Source: Nemertoderma westbladi (lineage: Eukaryota; Xenacoelomorpha; Nemertodermatida; Nemertodermatidae). From it: 32,119 nt of DNA. Within the stretch, counting starts at the first letter, position 1; the number at the start of each line of letters is the position of its first letter. Of this stretch, positions 7,736-17,754 are shown in pieces. The stretch covers positions 1 through 32,119 of the forward strand of contig JAUCBJ010007826.1 of the NCBI GenBank assembly GCA_032718475.1. The letters are read 5' to 3'. The position numbers were made by a program, and so were the translations under genes. The notes below the pieces were generated by a model. That model worked only from the letters and a program-made list of their open reading frames with translations, ran no database searches and was not told where the DNA came from.

Positions 7736-10607
7736 CTACTACTAGGATCGGCATGCTGCATTGCAGCTGCATTTTTAAGAATGCTGTGCCGGCTTGTCAA
7801 CAAAATTGCACCGCCACAACTCCCTATCACCCATGACATTTGCTAGATCATCCGCATCTTTAAGGCCAGTGTCCTTTAAGATGCGTCTCAAGAAAGTCAT
7901 GGGCTGTCCACCATGCTTATTCACTCCATGAGGCTGCCAAAGTACAAGATTATGCACTGGCTGATCCTCACGGCGAAAGCAATGTCCTGCAAAGCGGAGG
8001 CGATTTTGTTCTAGTGTCAAGCTTGGGGGAACCAATGAGACACCTCCAATGTTATATAGTGTCTGGTTGGAGATGTGTGCATTGTACTTGACACAATGAA
8101 CCCGGCGTAGCATTCTTGTGAATGTGCCATCCAGAGATTTGGTGTCCTCAGCAGTTAGAGCCCAGCATGGACTCCCGTAGAGGAGTACTGGAACTACTGC
8201 TGCTCTAAATAATCGGACCTTAAGTTTCCGATTAATTCTCGGTGACTTCCAAATCCTGGAAAGCCTATTCAAGGCTGCCCATGCCTTTCCCTTACGTATT
8301 CGAAGGTCCTCACCTGACTTCCGGATCCATGATCCCAGGTAACAGAAGTCGTCCACATGCTCAAGCATACCATCCTTTGAGCTTATGCTCATCCGATCAG
8401 AGACTTGCTGAGGACTTTCAAAGTTAACTGTCAGAATTTTGGTCTTTCTGGAGTTAATAAAAAGACCAACACTAGAAGCAGCATGTTCTAATGAGCTGAG
8501 GAGCCGTTGGGCTCCCTCTAATGATTCTGAGAGTACTCCTAAGTCATCAGCAAAGTCTAGATCAGTTAGGTACTTGGCAGGATTTCCTCGACTTCTGGAG
8601 CCAGTAGGTGGAGTTATCATCACCCCATCATCATTATAATGATCTAAGGACATGCGTAGAACATAGTCAACCACAATAATGAACAAGAATGGTGCAAGTG
8701 TGTCTCCTTGGAGGACGCCCCATAACACTTCAAATGGTTCTGTGTCACCGTCAACAGTAGACACAAATGTTGTCGAACCATCGTATACTGATCTGATTGC
8801 TGCAATAATTTCATCAGGAATCCCATTTAATGAAAGTATGCTGAACATACGTGAGCGAGAGACTGAATCAAAGGCCTTGAAGAAGTCAACAAAGATAACA
8901 GCCAGATGCCTGTCTTTCTTTTTTGATAACTCTTCAATTATCCTTCTAAGTGCCAAAATGGGCTCCATGGTCCCACGACCTTTACGGAACCCATTCTGAT
9001 TTCCACGGAGCAGTCTCTCAATGGGATCCCTGATGCGATTTAATAGAATCCTATTGTATAGCTTTGCAGCAATCGAGATCAATGAGATTCCCTGAATAGA
9101 ACCATAGAGTGTTAGGTTGCCCTTCTTGGGAACTGGCACCAACTTATTTGTTTTCATTTCTTGTGGGACTCTTGTTGTTCGGTACGTGTCTACTATGATG
9201 GGATAGATGAGCTTTAAACACTCAGGTATTTTAAAGGCCTCAGGGGGAACACCATCTACTCCACTGGCACGATTGGTCTTAATGCTCTTTGCAGCAGCCT
9301 TCACTTCTGCAAAAGAGATATCGCCAATGGGAATATCTGGGAGTACAGACTCAGACACTTTTACTTCTATAAAGTTATCAGGCAATACCCTGTCATTATT
9401 GAGGAGCTTTTCAAAGTGGGCTTTCCAACCATTGAGGCGATCGGCTGGTGATTCAGCCTTAACCTTGGTGGTTGGTTGGCTTTTCCGCCCAGTAAGCAGA
9501 TTGATCGATTTCCATGCCTGGGATGATTGCCTGCTGTCGTCAGCATCATTGATGGCATCAACCTGTTGGTTTATTAGCTCCTGTAGATTAGCAGAGTACT
9601 GCCTGTTCAGGGACCTAGATGCAGCCTTAACTGCATTCTTGGCCGCTGTAGTCTGTTTGAGTCGGGACTCTTTCTGCGCCTTATGAAGGTCATTTCGGCA
9701 CTTCTGAATTTTGTTGTCAGTCCAGGGGGCCCTTTTCCTGTTTCGAGGGTATACAGGAACTGTTTCTGCAGCTGCTAACTTAACTGCTTCTGTAAAAGCA
9801 GTATAGCCCTCACAGTGATCTGCCGCCTCAGAGGCAAGAGCCTCATACCTGTTGCTCAGCTGTAGTGTGAAGCTGGATCTCACAATTGGCTGTTGCAACA
9901 GAGAGGACCAGTCATGCCGCGGCAAGGCAGATTTCGTTGTTCTGCTAGCACGCAGACTAAGTCTTACCTTGGCCACAATAAGGCGGTGATCACTGGAAAA
10001 GGGTCGAAGTGTAAATGCATTACAGTCTTGTATAGAGCTCCTGTATTTCCTACGAAACAGAATATGGTCTATCTGGGACTTGTGACCACTGGGTCCACTA
10101 TGAGTCCATAGCTTTCCAGTTCGCTTCTTGAACTGGGTTCCAGCCGAAAACAATCCATTTCCAGAGATAAAATCCTGAAGATGGACAGAATTTCGGTTAA
10201 CACTATTGCTATAGACCCAGGGCGATGTAGGTGATTGATGCAGACTTGCATTAAAGTCTCCCAGGAATGTTAAGAATGCATGCTGATCCACTCCATCAGT
10301 AGCTGCTTGTAGATTGTGGTAGAAATTTTCCACCTCCTCTACAGGGGCAACACTAGTTGGAGAGTAACACACAATCAGAACCACCTTAGGAAACTTCTTA
10401 GCCAGTCTTCCAGAACATGAGAAGTGGCAACGGATGATGCGGTTAGAGATTTGGTCTATTTTGTCCAATGCTGCATGTGCAGTTGGATTCATCAATAGAC
10501 CAATTCCACCATTGCCACTATCATCTGCTGACGCGAGGGCGAGTCGCCAACCGCCACCCATGTCCTTAATCAGAACCTCATCAGTCTGTCCAGTCTGCAT
10601 TCGGTGC
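7736..10607 (-). mobile_element. RTE-like LINE, 5'-truncated, with target duplication
   Basis: A non-LTR retrotransposon on the minus strand. Its 3' end is a short TAG-triplet tail at 7736-7745. A 13-bp target duplication, TTGAAAAGTGCTA, lies at 7723-7735 and 10608-10620, which fixes both ends. The 5' end falls inside the endonuclease domain, so the promoter, 5' UTR and first part of the protein are missing, as is usual after incomplete target-primed reverse transcription. Two more 3' ends of the same family lie at 1-57 and 31937-32119. The simple triplet tail and the protein suggest an RTE-related clade. The exact clade is uncertain. Confidence 0.9.
7775..10600 (-). CDS. LINE endonuclease / reverse transcriptase, N-terminally truncated (941 codons)
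   Basis: One uninterrupted frame of 941 codons. The first 210 residues are an APE-type endonuclease lacking its N-terminus, with GDFNA, DHILFRR and SDH (203-205) motifs. The reverse transcriptase follows: ASGVDGVPPEAF, the NQNGFRKGRGT block, VDFFKAFDSV with catalytic Asp572, GVLQGDTLAPFLF, and the FADD catalytic box at 683-686. A C-terminal region with LLYGSPCWALT and FAGHCFRRE is typical of these LINEs. The first in-frame ATG lies seven bases inside the insertion and upstream is a TGA, so this Met is probably internal to the parent protein. The usual RGI of RT motif 2 reads QGI here (SIQGISLI), possibly a damaging change. The enzyme is unlikely to be active because the endonuclease is incomplete. 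Confidence 0.88.
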   Translation of the reverse strand: MQTGQTDEVLIKDMGGGWRLALASADDSGNGGIGLLMNPTAHAALDKIDQISNRIIRCHFSCSGRLAKKFPKVVLIVCYSPTSVAPVEEVENFYHNLQAATDGVDQHAFLTFLGDFNASLHQSPTSPWVYSNSVNRNSVHLQDFISGNGLFSAGTQFKKRTGKLWTHSGPSGHKSQIDHILFRRKYRSSIQDCNAFTLRPFSSDHRLIVAKVRLSLRASRTTKSALPRHDWSSLLQQPIVRSSFTLQLSNRYEALASEAADHCEGYTAFTEAVKLAAAETVPVYPRNRKRAPWTDNKIQKCRNDLHKAQKESRLKQTTAAKNAVKAASRSLNRQYSANLQELINQQVDAINDADDSRQSSQAWKSINLLTGRKSQPTTKVKAESPADRLNGWKAHFEKLLNNDRVLPDNFIEVKVSESVLPDIPIGDISFAEVKAAAKSIKTNRASGVDGVPPEAFKIPECLKLIYPIIVDTYRTTRVPQEMKTNKLVPVPKKGNLTLYGSIQGISLISIAAKLYNRILLNRIRDPIERLLRGNQNGFRKGRGTMEPILALRRIIEELSKKKDRHLAVIFVDFFKAFDSVSRSRMFSILSLNGIPDEIIAAIRSVYDGSTTFVSTVDGDTEPFEVLWGVLQGDTLAPFLFIIVVDYVLRMSLDHYNDDGVMITPPTGSRSRGNPAKYLTDLDFADDLGVLSESLEGAQRLLSSLEHAASSVGLFINSRKTKILTVNFESPQQVSDRMSISSKDGMLEHVDDFCYLGSWIRKSGEDLRIRKGKAWAALNRLSRIWKSPRINRKLKVRLFRAAVVPVLLYGSPCWALTAEDTKSLDGTFTRMLRRVHCVKYNAHISNQTLYNIGGVSLVPPSLTLEQNRLRFAGHCFRREDQPVHNLVLWQPHGVNKHGGQPMTFLRRILKDTGLKDADDLANVMGDRELWRCNFVDKPAQHS

Positions 10608-10700
10608 TTGAAAAGTGCTAGTAAGGGGTCTTTTCATTTTTCTGCCCATTTGGACAATCTAACAAAATTATGAATGTTACAAATGGAATCAGCGCATGCG

Positions 10701-10705
10701 ATAAC
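10701..10705. repeat. Left target duplication of the LTR element (ATAAC)
   Basis: ATAAC directly precedes the LTR at 10706 and recurs directly after the other LTR at 23971-23975. A 5-bp duplication is usual for BEL/Pao integration. It shows that 10706-23970 entered as one unit. Confidence 0.9.
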
Positions 10706-11932
10706 TGTACGCGCTTTTGAAGACCTTTAGCAGTTTAACCTGCCAAAATTTATATGTCTTTTGGTTTATAAATAGACTTTAGAAGTTGACAAATATTTAA
10801 TACCAATAAACACAACATTAGCAGAAGCCAGCCTAGTGCGCGTCCATTCACCCGCTGGATATACCCGGGAGACTGGATTCTGAGGGCTTAGATTATTATT
10901 GCAGTGCAAGCTTACTGTATTATTCGATTGATCATTAATAAATAATTTCTGACTAATATTATTCACTTTCGGGAAATATTAACAGTTCCTTTAGGACGTG
11001 GCGCTCTATCTAAGTAAACAGAGATATGACTTATACTAATCACAACGGCAAGTCGGTAAGGCTTATGATTCACGTATGAGGCGCATTCTTTAGGAAATGC
11101 TTAGTTATCAGTCACAATCATGCACACTACCGGTAACACACAATACTGCTCACTAATTTGCCGACCGTCAATGAATTTTATCATATATAAAGAGAACAGC
11201 AACGGACTCATGTAGTGCTTATCAAATAGCATTAAATTCACTACAAACCACAATAATATAAGTCGCAATCGCTATATATAACCCGTCTCTCTAACCTGTA
11301 GTGTATCAAGGAAATTGGGAAATTTGGGTTCTTTATAGATGTTCTCCAAATAATATTCAACCAAAACACAACAGTAAATAGCAGTATAATAATGTATGTT
11401 GAACCGATAATGCAAGACTGAACGGAGTTGCACCAATTGATATGGACCGATAACAGTTATATGCTCTATAATTTAAGCCTACTAATGTTTCTTCTAAAGT
11501 ATGAAAACGAATTGACTCTAGAGCCGGTGTTCCTGGCCTAGATAGAAACAACACAACAGTAACAAAAACACTCTATGACTCTAACACCGTTGCAGGTATC
11601 TTTTTACACAGAGAGGAATCGCTCTCATTGGCAGAACACCAGATTCCACAGGTTCCACGAATATCTAAATGCCGAACTATCAGGATTTTTGCAGCCCTTG
11701 GCCAACACACAAAATGAGTCACTCCGCTCAGTTGCCCTGGTTGCATACTCTGCTGCTATAGCTCTGGTTGGCCGATAGAACATAGTAAAGAGCCCCTCGT
11801 ATAACAAATCAGCCAATCAGCCGGTCGCTTTGCATCATTCGAGTTAGAGAGCTTTTTAGAGTATTCCAGCGCCTGGGGGGGAACTGGATTGCAAAGCAAA
11901 AGGGCCAGTTATATCCCACAGAAGCTTTTACA
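10706..11932 (-). repeat. 3' LTR of the BEL/Pao element (1227 bp)
   Basis: On the minus strand it begins TGTAAAAGC and ends GCGTACA, an imperfect TGT...ACA terminal pair. It matches 22742-23970 with about six substitutions and one 2-bp indel that I could count by eye. On the minus strand it follows GGGAGCAG, a short polypurine tract. A TATATATA motif at 11273-11280 could be a core promoter element. The small open frames inside are present in both LTRs and look non-coding. Confidence 0.95.
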
Positions 11933-12010
11933 CTGCTCCCAGAAAATGGGATTTGAGTCTATAAAATATACAAAATCACAGTTTCTAATATACGTAAATA
12001 CTCTAAACAG

Positions 12011-12793
12011 TTAGTCTTTCTTGCGTGGACGGCGTTTACGCAGTTTTTTAAAGCTAGCCAGAGTCCTTTTCTCTTTGGGGCGAGCCACTTTACAAGGAGG
12101 GCTATAACTCCTGGGTGAAGGGTGCAATATGATTGCATCAGAGGGTGTAGGATTATGGTCGGTGTATCCGCCAGTCGAAGTACCGGGTTGATTGACATCA
12201 ACGTCGGGGGAGAGGGGTCTAACGGCTTTGAGAGCTCGTTTTAAGACAGCCGCTCTTACGGGTCCTTTACGAGTGGTCTGAACGAGAGCCGTGGGTGGAC
12301 CATAGGCAGTTAGAAACCTCCGGGGTTTAATGGTTCTTTCCAACTCGCGTTCGCAGGCTCGGTATTCATAAGGCCGTCGATATACTTCCTGTAACTCGGG
12401 GTGTGAGTTAACAAATAAGTCTCCATAGTCCGGGTCCTGACGGATATAATTGATTAAGCTATAGGAATGAAGGTCGCTAGGATTAACACTCCTGAGAAAT
12501 TTGCGTACGAACTTGGTTGAAATACATTCTCCGACGCGCTTCAGTAGCTCGTAACTCGATATGCGTGATTTCTGTTCGACCGAAGCGAATAGATAAGGAT
12601 GGAACGCATAAACTCCTTCGTAAGCGCGTCCGGGATAATAGCGATGGCGCGAATCACAATGTAAATCAGCGTTCGCTTCCCAAGCTCTGATGTAACGTAG
12701 TGTGATCATTTCATCTACGCTTTCCAAATCGTGATTAAAAGGGCAATCGAAACTGGCGTGTCCCTTTAGTTGACAATGGTGACATTGAGTCAT
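12011..12793 (-). CDS. Accessory frame 2 of the LTR element: zinc knuckle and basic tail, unknown function
   Basis: A 260-codon frame in the position between pol and the 3' LTR where env lies in some elements. I chose the ATG at 12793; the frame is open a little further, to 12847, without another ATG. It starts with one perfect CX2CX4HX4C zinc knuckle, CHHCQLKGHASFDC, followed by a hydrophilic body with many Tyr, Arg and Glu residues, a Pro/Ser-rich stretch, and a C-terminus ending KKLRKRRPRKKD that would suit nuclear import or nucleic-acid binding. There is no signal peptide or membrane segment, so it is not an envelope protein. The cysteine-rich frame just upstream is in another phase, suggesting a frameshift in a once longer gene. 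The family is not recognised. Confidence 0.5.
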   Translation of the reverse strand: MTQCHHCQLKGHASFDCPFNHDLESVDEMITLRYIRAWEANADLHCDSRHRYYPGRAYEGVYAFHPYLFASVEQKSRISSYELLKRVGECISTKFVRKFLRSVNPSDLHSYSLINYIRQDPDYGDLFVNSHPELQEVYRRPYEYRACERELERTIKPRRFLTAYGPPTALVQTTRKGPVRAAVLKRALKAVRPLSPDVDVNQPGTSTGGYTDHNPTPSDAIILHPSPRSYSPPCKVARPKEKRTLASFKKLRKRRPRKKD

Positions 12794-13061
12794 AAATTGA
12801 GGGCAAACCGCAAAAAATGTGCAAGTTATTGAGTCTGCAATACGCACAATAAATTTCCATCACCGGTTGTTCGTGGAAATAGGAACAGCGGACGTTTGTG
12901 TCCATGGGCGTAACATGGTCTCTCGATGCGCATAACCGACAACGTTGCTGAGAAACATAGTTGGCATGGCGATAATCGTACGCAGTGAGACACTGTGGAC
13001 CTTGATACCATTCTAGGATGTAATCGTTGTCGCTGTTCCGGGCGCGATAGGCTGAATCTCC
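12794..13061 (-). pseudogene. Cysteine-rich open stretch joining the accessory frames, broken
   Basis: After the TGA that ends the 13062-13460 frame, the same phase stays open to about 12740. It encodes a cysteine-rich segment with CRLCASRDH (CX2CX4H) and EIYCAYC, which resemble further zinc-binding pairs. The knuckle of the next frame begins just beyond, in a different phase. The simplest reading is one ancestral gene of roughly 480 codons, now broken by one stop and one frameshift. I infer this from continuity of character, not from homology. Confidence 0.4.
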
Positions 13062-13460
13062 TCAGATTCTAGGCATATTGGTTCGTCTTCCCAGTCTGTT
13101 ACGAATAGAATTTTCGTGATCTATTTTCGGTTTATCGTTACGACTCCGCTGGGTATGATATTTAAATAGAACCATTTCCCTTTCGGTGTCTACATCGTCC
13201 GTATCATGTAAATCGATAGGATGGCCGGTAGTTAGGAAGTCCATATACGTACCATTACGATGCGTATAGCGAGCGGTGAATTTTCGATAGTCCAATTCAC
13301 GCGTAAGTTGCTCTTGGGACATCGGCGGTTCGATATAACGACCATCGTCCTCCGTAATGGTTGGATCGGCTTCACCGCGTATCAAGCTATCCACAAATGC
13401 TTGTAAAGGTAGAGTATATCGCTCCCTGATACCAAGATCATCTTCTATCAACTCCGTCAT
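13062..13460 (-). CDS. Accessory frame 1 of the LTR element, unknown
   Basis: A 132-codon frame with its own ATG at 13460, ending in TGA at 13062-13064. The product is hydrophilic: acidic at the start (ELIEDD) and rich in Arg, Asp and Thr, with RYIEPPMSQEQLTRELDYRK in the middle. I see no membrane segment, catalytic motif or known domain. The same phase continues open beyond the stop into a cysteine-rich stretch, so this may be the N-terminal part of a larger accessory protein. Its base composition is less AT-rich than the adjoining 13750-15085, which supports it being, or having been, coding. Confidence 0.42.
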   Translation of the reverse strand: MTELIEDDLGIRERYTLPLQAFVDSLIRGEADPTITEDDGRYIEPPMSQEQLTRELDYRKFTARYTHRNGTYMDFLTTGHPIDLHDTDDVDTEREMVLFKYHTQRSRNDKPKIDHENSIRNRLGRRTNMPRI

Positions 13461-13501
13461 ATCTGCTATCTGAGTTTATTAATATTGTAATGAGTTTATG
13501 T

Positions 13502-13747
13502 TTAGGCGAGCGGGCGTCGCTGCCTACCTCTCTTCGCCCCGGACAGTGGGATTCTCAGCGCCGATGTACCGTCGTCGCGGTGTTTACGCCAACATGTAGC
13601 AACATCACGACAACGATAACCGGCACAAGTTACTCCACTGTCCGTCCCAAAGGCTTGAATCCACTTTAGGTTCTTTCTATAGGAGAGTTGGGCTACTTTC
13701 ACAATTGCGACTAGCTTCTGTAAACACACCTTAGCAGTAACATTCAC
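13502..13747 (-). other. Short Cys/Arg-rich open frame without ATG, doubtful
   Basis: An 81-codon frame that lacks an in-frame ATG and is preceded by a stop. It contains CAGYRCRDVATCWRKH and a basic end, so in character it resembles the accessory frames that follow it. It could be the front of the accessory region reached by splicing or frameshifting, or chance. I do not claim it as a gene. Confidence 0.2.
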
Positions 13748-13749
13748 CT

Positions 13750-15085
13750 ACAAACGCACAAATTCCACACAACTGTCACCAATTGTACACATACAGGCCA
13801 TTTGTCCGTTAGTCAGTGCCTTCCAGAATGTCACGTTATTACTGTGTATCCTTGGATACTAACAGTGTGCTATGTATTCTCTATGCTATGCAATGTGACA
13901 AGCTTTCTATTGTTCTTTTAACTTGCTTCTAATTCTAGCGTGGGTGTTGCTATGGTGACATTATGGAATGCTAGCGGTAGAATTAGGGTAATTCTCATGC
14001 ATACAGATCTGGGATGCTATTTAATAGTAATTCTTTAATTGTCAATATCCTCTTTATGCATGATTTTATTAATTTTATCGGCTATTGACTATATGTTGGA
14101 GATTCTCGCACTCTAATACACTCAATAGGATGAATCTCCGCTCCCATGATCTATTAATTAATGGAATTTTGGGAATGTTATAAATTGCACAAAATGACAA
14201 TTTATGAAATTCATTTAAAATATGAATTTAAATTTATTCCCGTGAATTTTATTATTTGATGTTAAAATTGACATAAATTTTATTCCAGAGCATGTCTGGG
14301 GACTGAGGATCCCTAATTCTATAAAATTGTCTTTTAAGAGTATCGGTAAGTGCTGCGATATCTTAATTAACTAGAAATTTTAAAGGATTTGAATTTTACA
14401 GATTTTAATAAATATTAAATTAATATTTAAGATGGGCACCGATTTATTCCAGAACTTGTCTGGGGACGTTAACCACTGATTCTAGAATTTGTCTTTCAAG
14501 TATATCGGTGGGTGCCGCGATATCTTAATCGACTAGAATTACAGATGGTCAAAAGGTTTAACAGATTTATTTGCGTTTCACGCTACTGTTAGAGGGACAT
14601 CACGCTACTATATGTATTATTATATATGGTATGAGAGCAATATCGCACGAAGCAATGTCAGTGTGAAAGGCAAGTCGTTTCCAAGGTCTACCCAGAGCTT
14701 GGTTTAGCCGAGACACGAGGATCTGAACTTTGCATTCCTAATACTCTGCCTACCAATAATACTTGAATATAGTAGTGGCTTTATTGTACTTTAATAAGTA
14801 CGGACATTTCATCTTACTGTAGTCACGTATTTATAATATGATACGGACAGTAAGGAAAGAGAAAAAATAATTATTTCTCGCCGTCGCACTAAATATATTA
14901 TAAGTAATTATGTACGTAATAAACACTAATATATTGCACTAATCTACTAAATAATCACTAAAATAACATTCTACTAAATAAAATTAAAGAAAACGATTAT
15001 AATAAAATTACATAATAATACATACATAAATATAAAATAAAAACAAATATAAAATGATATAGTCACACGCCCACCCCGTATGTTA
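13750..15085 (-). other. AT-rich non-coding interior of the LTR element
   Basis: This stretch lies between the pol remnant and the accessory frames, where the rest of pol would be expected. It has no substantial open frame and no integrase motif. It contains a duplicated block of about 97 bp: 14281-14378 and 14445-14540 share TATTCCAGA, TGTCTGGGGAC, and GATATCTTAAT followed by ACTAGAA. The composition differs sharply from the coding parts, so foreign filler sequence is possible. Confidence 0.55.
14281..14540 (+). repeat. Direct duplication of about 97 bp, period near 163
   Basis: Two copies (14281-14378 and 14445-14540) share TATTCCAGA, TGTCTGGGGAC, TTGTCTTT, TATCGGT, GATATCTTAAT and CTAGAA in the same order, with moderate divergence. 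No coding meaning is apparent. Confidence 0.7.
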
Positions 15086-17754
15086 TTAAGTTATGGAGTC
15101 CCTAGATATTTGTCGGATTAGGGAAGTGGTCGTAGGAAGAGTATCTTGCCTTCCATAGTTTCCGGACAGTTTTCGGTCTCTTTCCAATAAACATAAACGA
15201 CCAGCTGGGCGATTGAGTTGTTGTGTTACTTTCTCCGCTCCCTTGGCCTGTCTAATCTTCGCCGTGGTAAGATGAGGAGGCCATTCTTCTTCTTCTTTAC
15301 TTAAGAAGTCGGATCCACCTAACCAGCCTGGAGTATCTATCAGTTCTTGAGGAGTTGCTCCTCTGGAAGCGATGTCGGCTGGATTAATCGTCCCAAGGCA
15401 ATGTCTCCATTGATCTACATTGGAGTTAATATCGTCATTATCTGAGGAGTATGGTGTTCCCTCAGTTGGATCGTCCACATCACTGCTCTCCACTTCCCAT
15501 TCCTTTACTTGGTATACCTGTTGTTGAGGTAATCTCTCTTTGAGAGTTCTACGGGAAGGGCCAGTGAAGTACCAACCTACTCTAGTTCTTACCGCATAGG
15601 TTTGTAGTGGCTGCGGTTGAGCAGGCCGTTTCTCCAATGTCTCGAGCGCCTCATGCGCGTTTTGGCCGATGAGTATTTGCACTCCAGGATAATCTGTCTG
15701 AAATCGAGGTATCTTAAGCTGTTGGATGCTCTCGTCCTCGTCCCAGTTATAAGGTTCTACTTGGGTAGTAGCGAAGTTCTTTATAGCCACCATTTTTACT
15801 GACCTTATACTTTGTGCTCCTAATTTATCCTGGGGGGTGGACAACGCACCTACATAGTAATCTGCCGTTATGGTAGATTTCCAAACCTGCATAATTCCGG
15901 ACATATTCAACTTAGTTTGGAATTTGGGTTGTCCAGCAAAGATATCTTCGGCTAGTTCTTGATCGATGAATGTTCCTGTGCTGCCGGAGTCAAGGAGGGC
16001 GTTCACTATGTAACTTTTGGTAGGACCGTGAACTCTTACCTGCACTACAGGAAATTCTCTGATCCCTACGTTGGAAGTTGGAGCTTTCCAAGATGGTTGT
16101 CTGTCAAAGGTAGTTGGGGGGAACTCATTGTCAGTGTCCTTTTCGTAAGTAAGTGCTCGATACACCGCGGTATCGATTAGGTAACAGGATTCGTTGACGT
16201 CGGAGAATTCGTCCGTATAGAATCCTTCCATCTCAGATTCTTGATCAGTGTCATTTACATCACTGAATTGGACATGTAGTTCGGGCTCACTTACCTGACT
16301 CGGGTTGTTTCGTTCGAATTCACTGTGTAACAAGATGTGATGTTTCGCACCGCACTTTGCACACTTTACGTCGGAGTAACAGGTTCGCCGTTGGTGTCCT
16401 GATCTGAGGCAATTATAGCATAACCGCTTATCCCACAGGACTGCACGTCTGTCTACAAGGGGTTTCTTTAGAAATTCGGCACACGCACTCAAACGGTGGG
16501 GCCCGTCGCACAGCGCACATTTTGGTTTGATGTTACTCACTTTACCTTGGGTAACGTTATGCACTCTCGTTCTTTCTTCGGGCTTTCTTCCGTGAATTCT
16601 CTTAGGAGACGTAGGAGGAGTTGTTGTTACCTGTTCTCTCCTGTCACTGGTTCGAGACTTGTATTTACTTACGTCTTTATAGGTCTTGTTGTCATAGTAA
16701 GATTTTGCTGTGTCTTTCCCGCTGTCCTCTTCTTGAGAAGCTTGGCTTTCGCCGTCGTCAGTATAACACACTGGTATTATCCTTCTCCTAGAAACGGGTT
16801 TCTCACTTACCTTATTTTCCGATGTTTTCTCTCTGGACTGCTTTATGAGTTGTAATTTTACTTCACTATCTAAGAAGGACATGAGATCAGCCATGGTAGG
16901 GCTTCGTCGTTGCTGCTCATTCATATACAACACTTTCTTGTCCCAGCGTGTACATACTCCACCCTTTGGTAAAGTAGAGACTACTGCTCCAATAACCATG
17001 GAACTCTGATATTCATGAGACTTACCTAACCAGTCCAATTGTCTACAGATCTCCTGAATCTCATCGGAAAACTCTATAATCCCGCTACTAAGGAAGTTTC
17101 GGGGGGCTACTAATTTTGCATACAAATACTTAGCTATGTTATCCTTGTTACCATACCTGATGTTTAATGTATCCCAAACTTGTCTTAATCCTTCTGGATG
17201 TCCAATAAACTTTAACGCCATCAACTTGGGAGGTCCTTCCAAACACTTGATGAGGAACCTAAGTTTCTCTCCGTTAGATAGTACAGAGTTCTGTATGCTG
17301 TCTTTGTAATATTCATTGAAAGGTAACCATTTCATCTCATCTCCATTGAATTTGACGATCTCTCCCACTTTGACCGCTTGGCGGGCTTCTGTTCTAGCCA
17401 TCTGACGCGTAAAGCTTTCTTGGGCCATCGTGTTATTTAATATCGAATTATCGGTATATAAATTTCTCGGATCATTATCAGGTCTATAGGGAATATCATT
17501 AACGACAGGTTTATAATCACCCTTAATAGGGTTTGCTATAGGAGTTTCTACTTCACTAGCAGTATAGATGCGTGTAGGCTCCACACCTTGCGCATGTAAT
17601 ACTTCAGACCTAACAGGTTGACACAATGTTACAGGGGGTATTGGTATCGCTTTTTGTATATTGACTAATTTGTCGCGTTCTAGAGTGATACTTTGCTGCA
17701 CTTCTTGCAATTCGGCCCTACCTTCCCTTACTGTTCCCTTAAGTTGGTGGACAG
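15086..17754 (-). CDS. BEL/Pao Gag C-terminal part, protease and pol remnant
   Basis: An open minus-strand frame of nearly 890 codons outside the solo LTR; 14 more codons and a Met at 17797 come from LTR sequence. In order: a coiled-coil start, a BEL-type Gag region (FNGDEMKWLPFNEYY, about 17350-16850), a cluster of zinc knuckles (about 16520-16320) including the canonical CYNCLRSGHQRRTC, and an aspartic protease with LLDSGSTGTFI near 15980. The protein then passes near 15410 directly from the post-protease linker to WRHCLGTINPADIASRGATP, a motif normally several hundred residues downstream of reverse transcriptase. Reverse transcriptase and RNase H are therefore missing although the frame stays open. 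After this, the frame ends without an integrase. The protein could still make particles; it cannot copy itself. Confidence 0.85.

Noticed and set aside
9207-9686. Plus-strand frame of 159 codons inside the LINE
   Set aside because: It lies opposite the LINE protein frame and has no recognisable content.
10766-11816. Small open frames inside the LTRs (also at 22802-23854)
   Set aside because: They repeat in both LTR copies simply because the LTRs are near-identical; one is altered by the 2-bp indel, and none resembles a protein.
12826-13011. Minus-strand frame starting MVSRSTVSHC
   Set aside because: It is out of phase with the cysteine-rich open stretch over the same bases, which looks much more protein-like.
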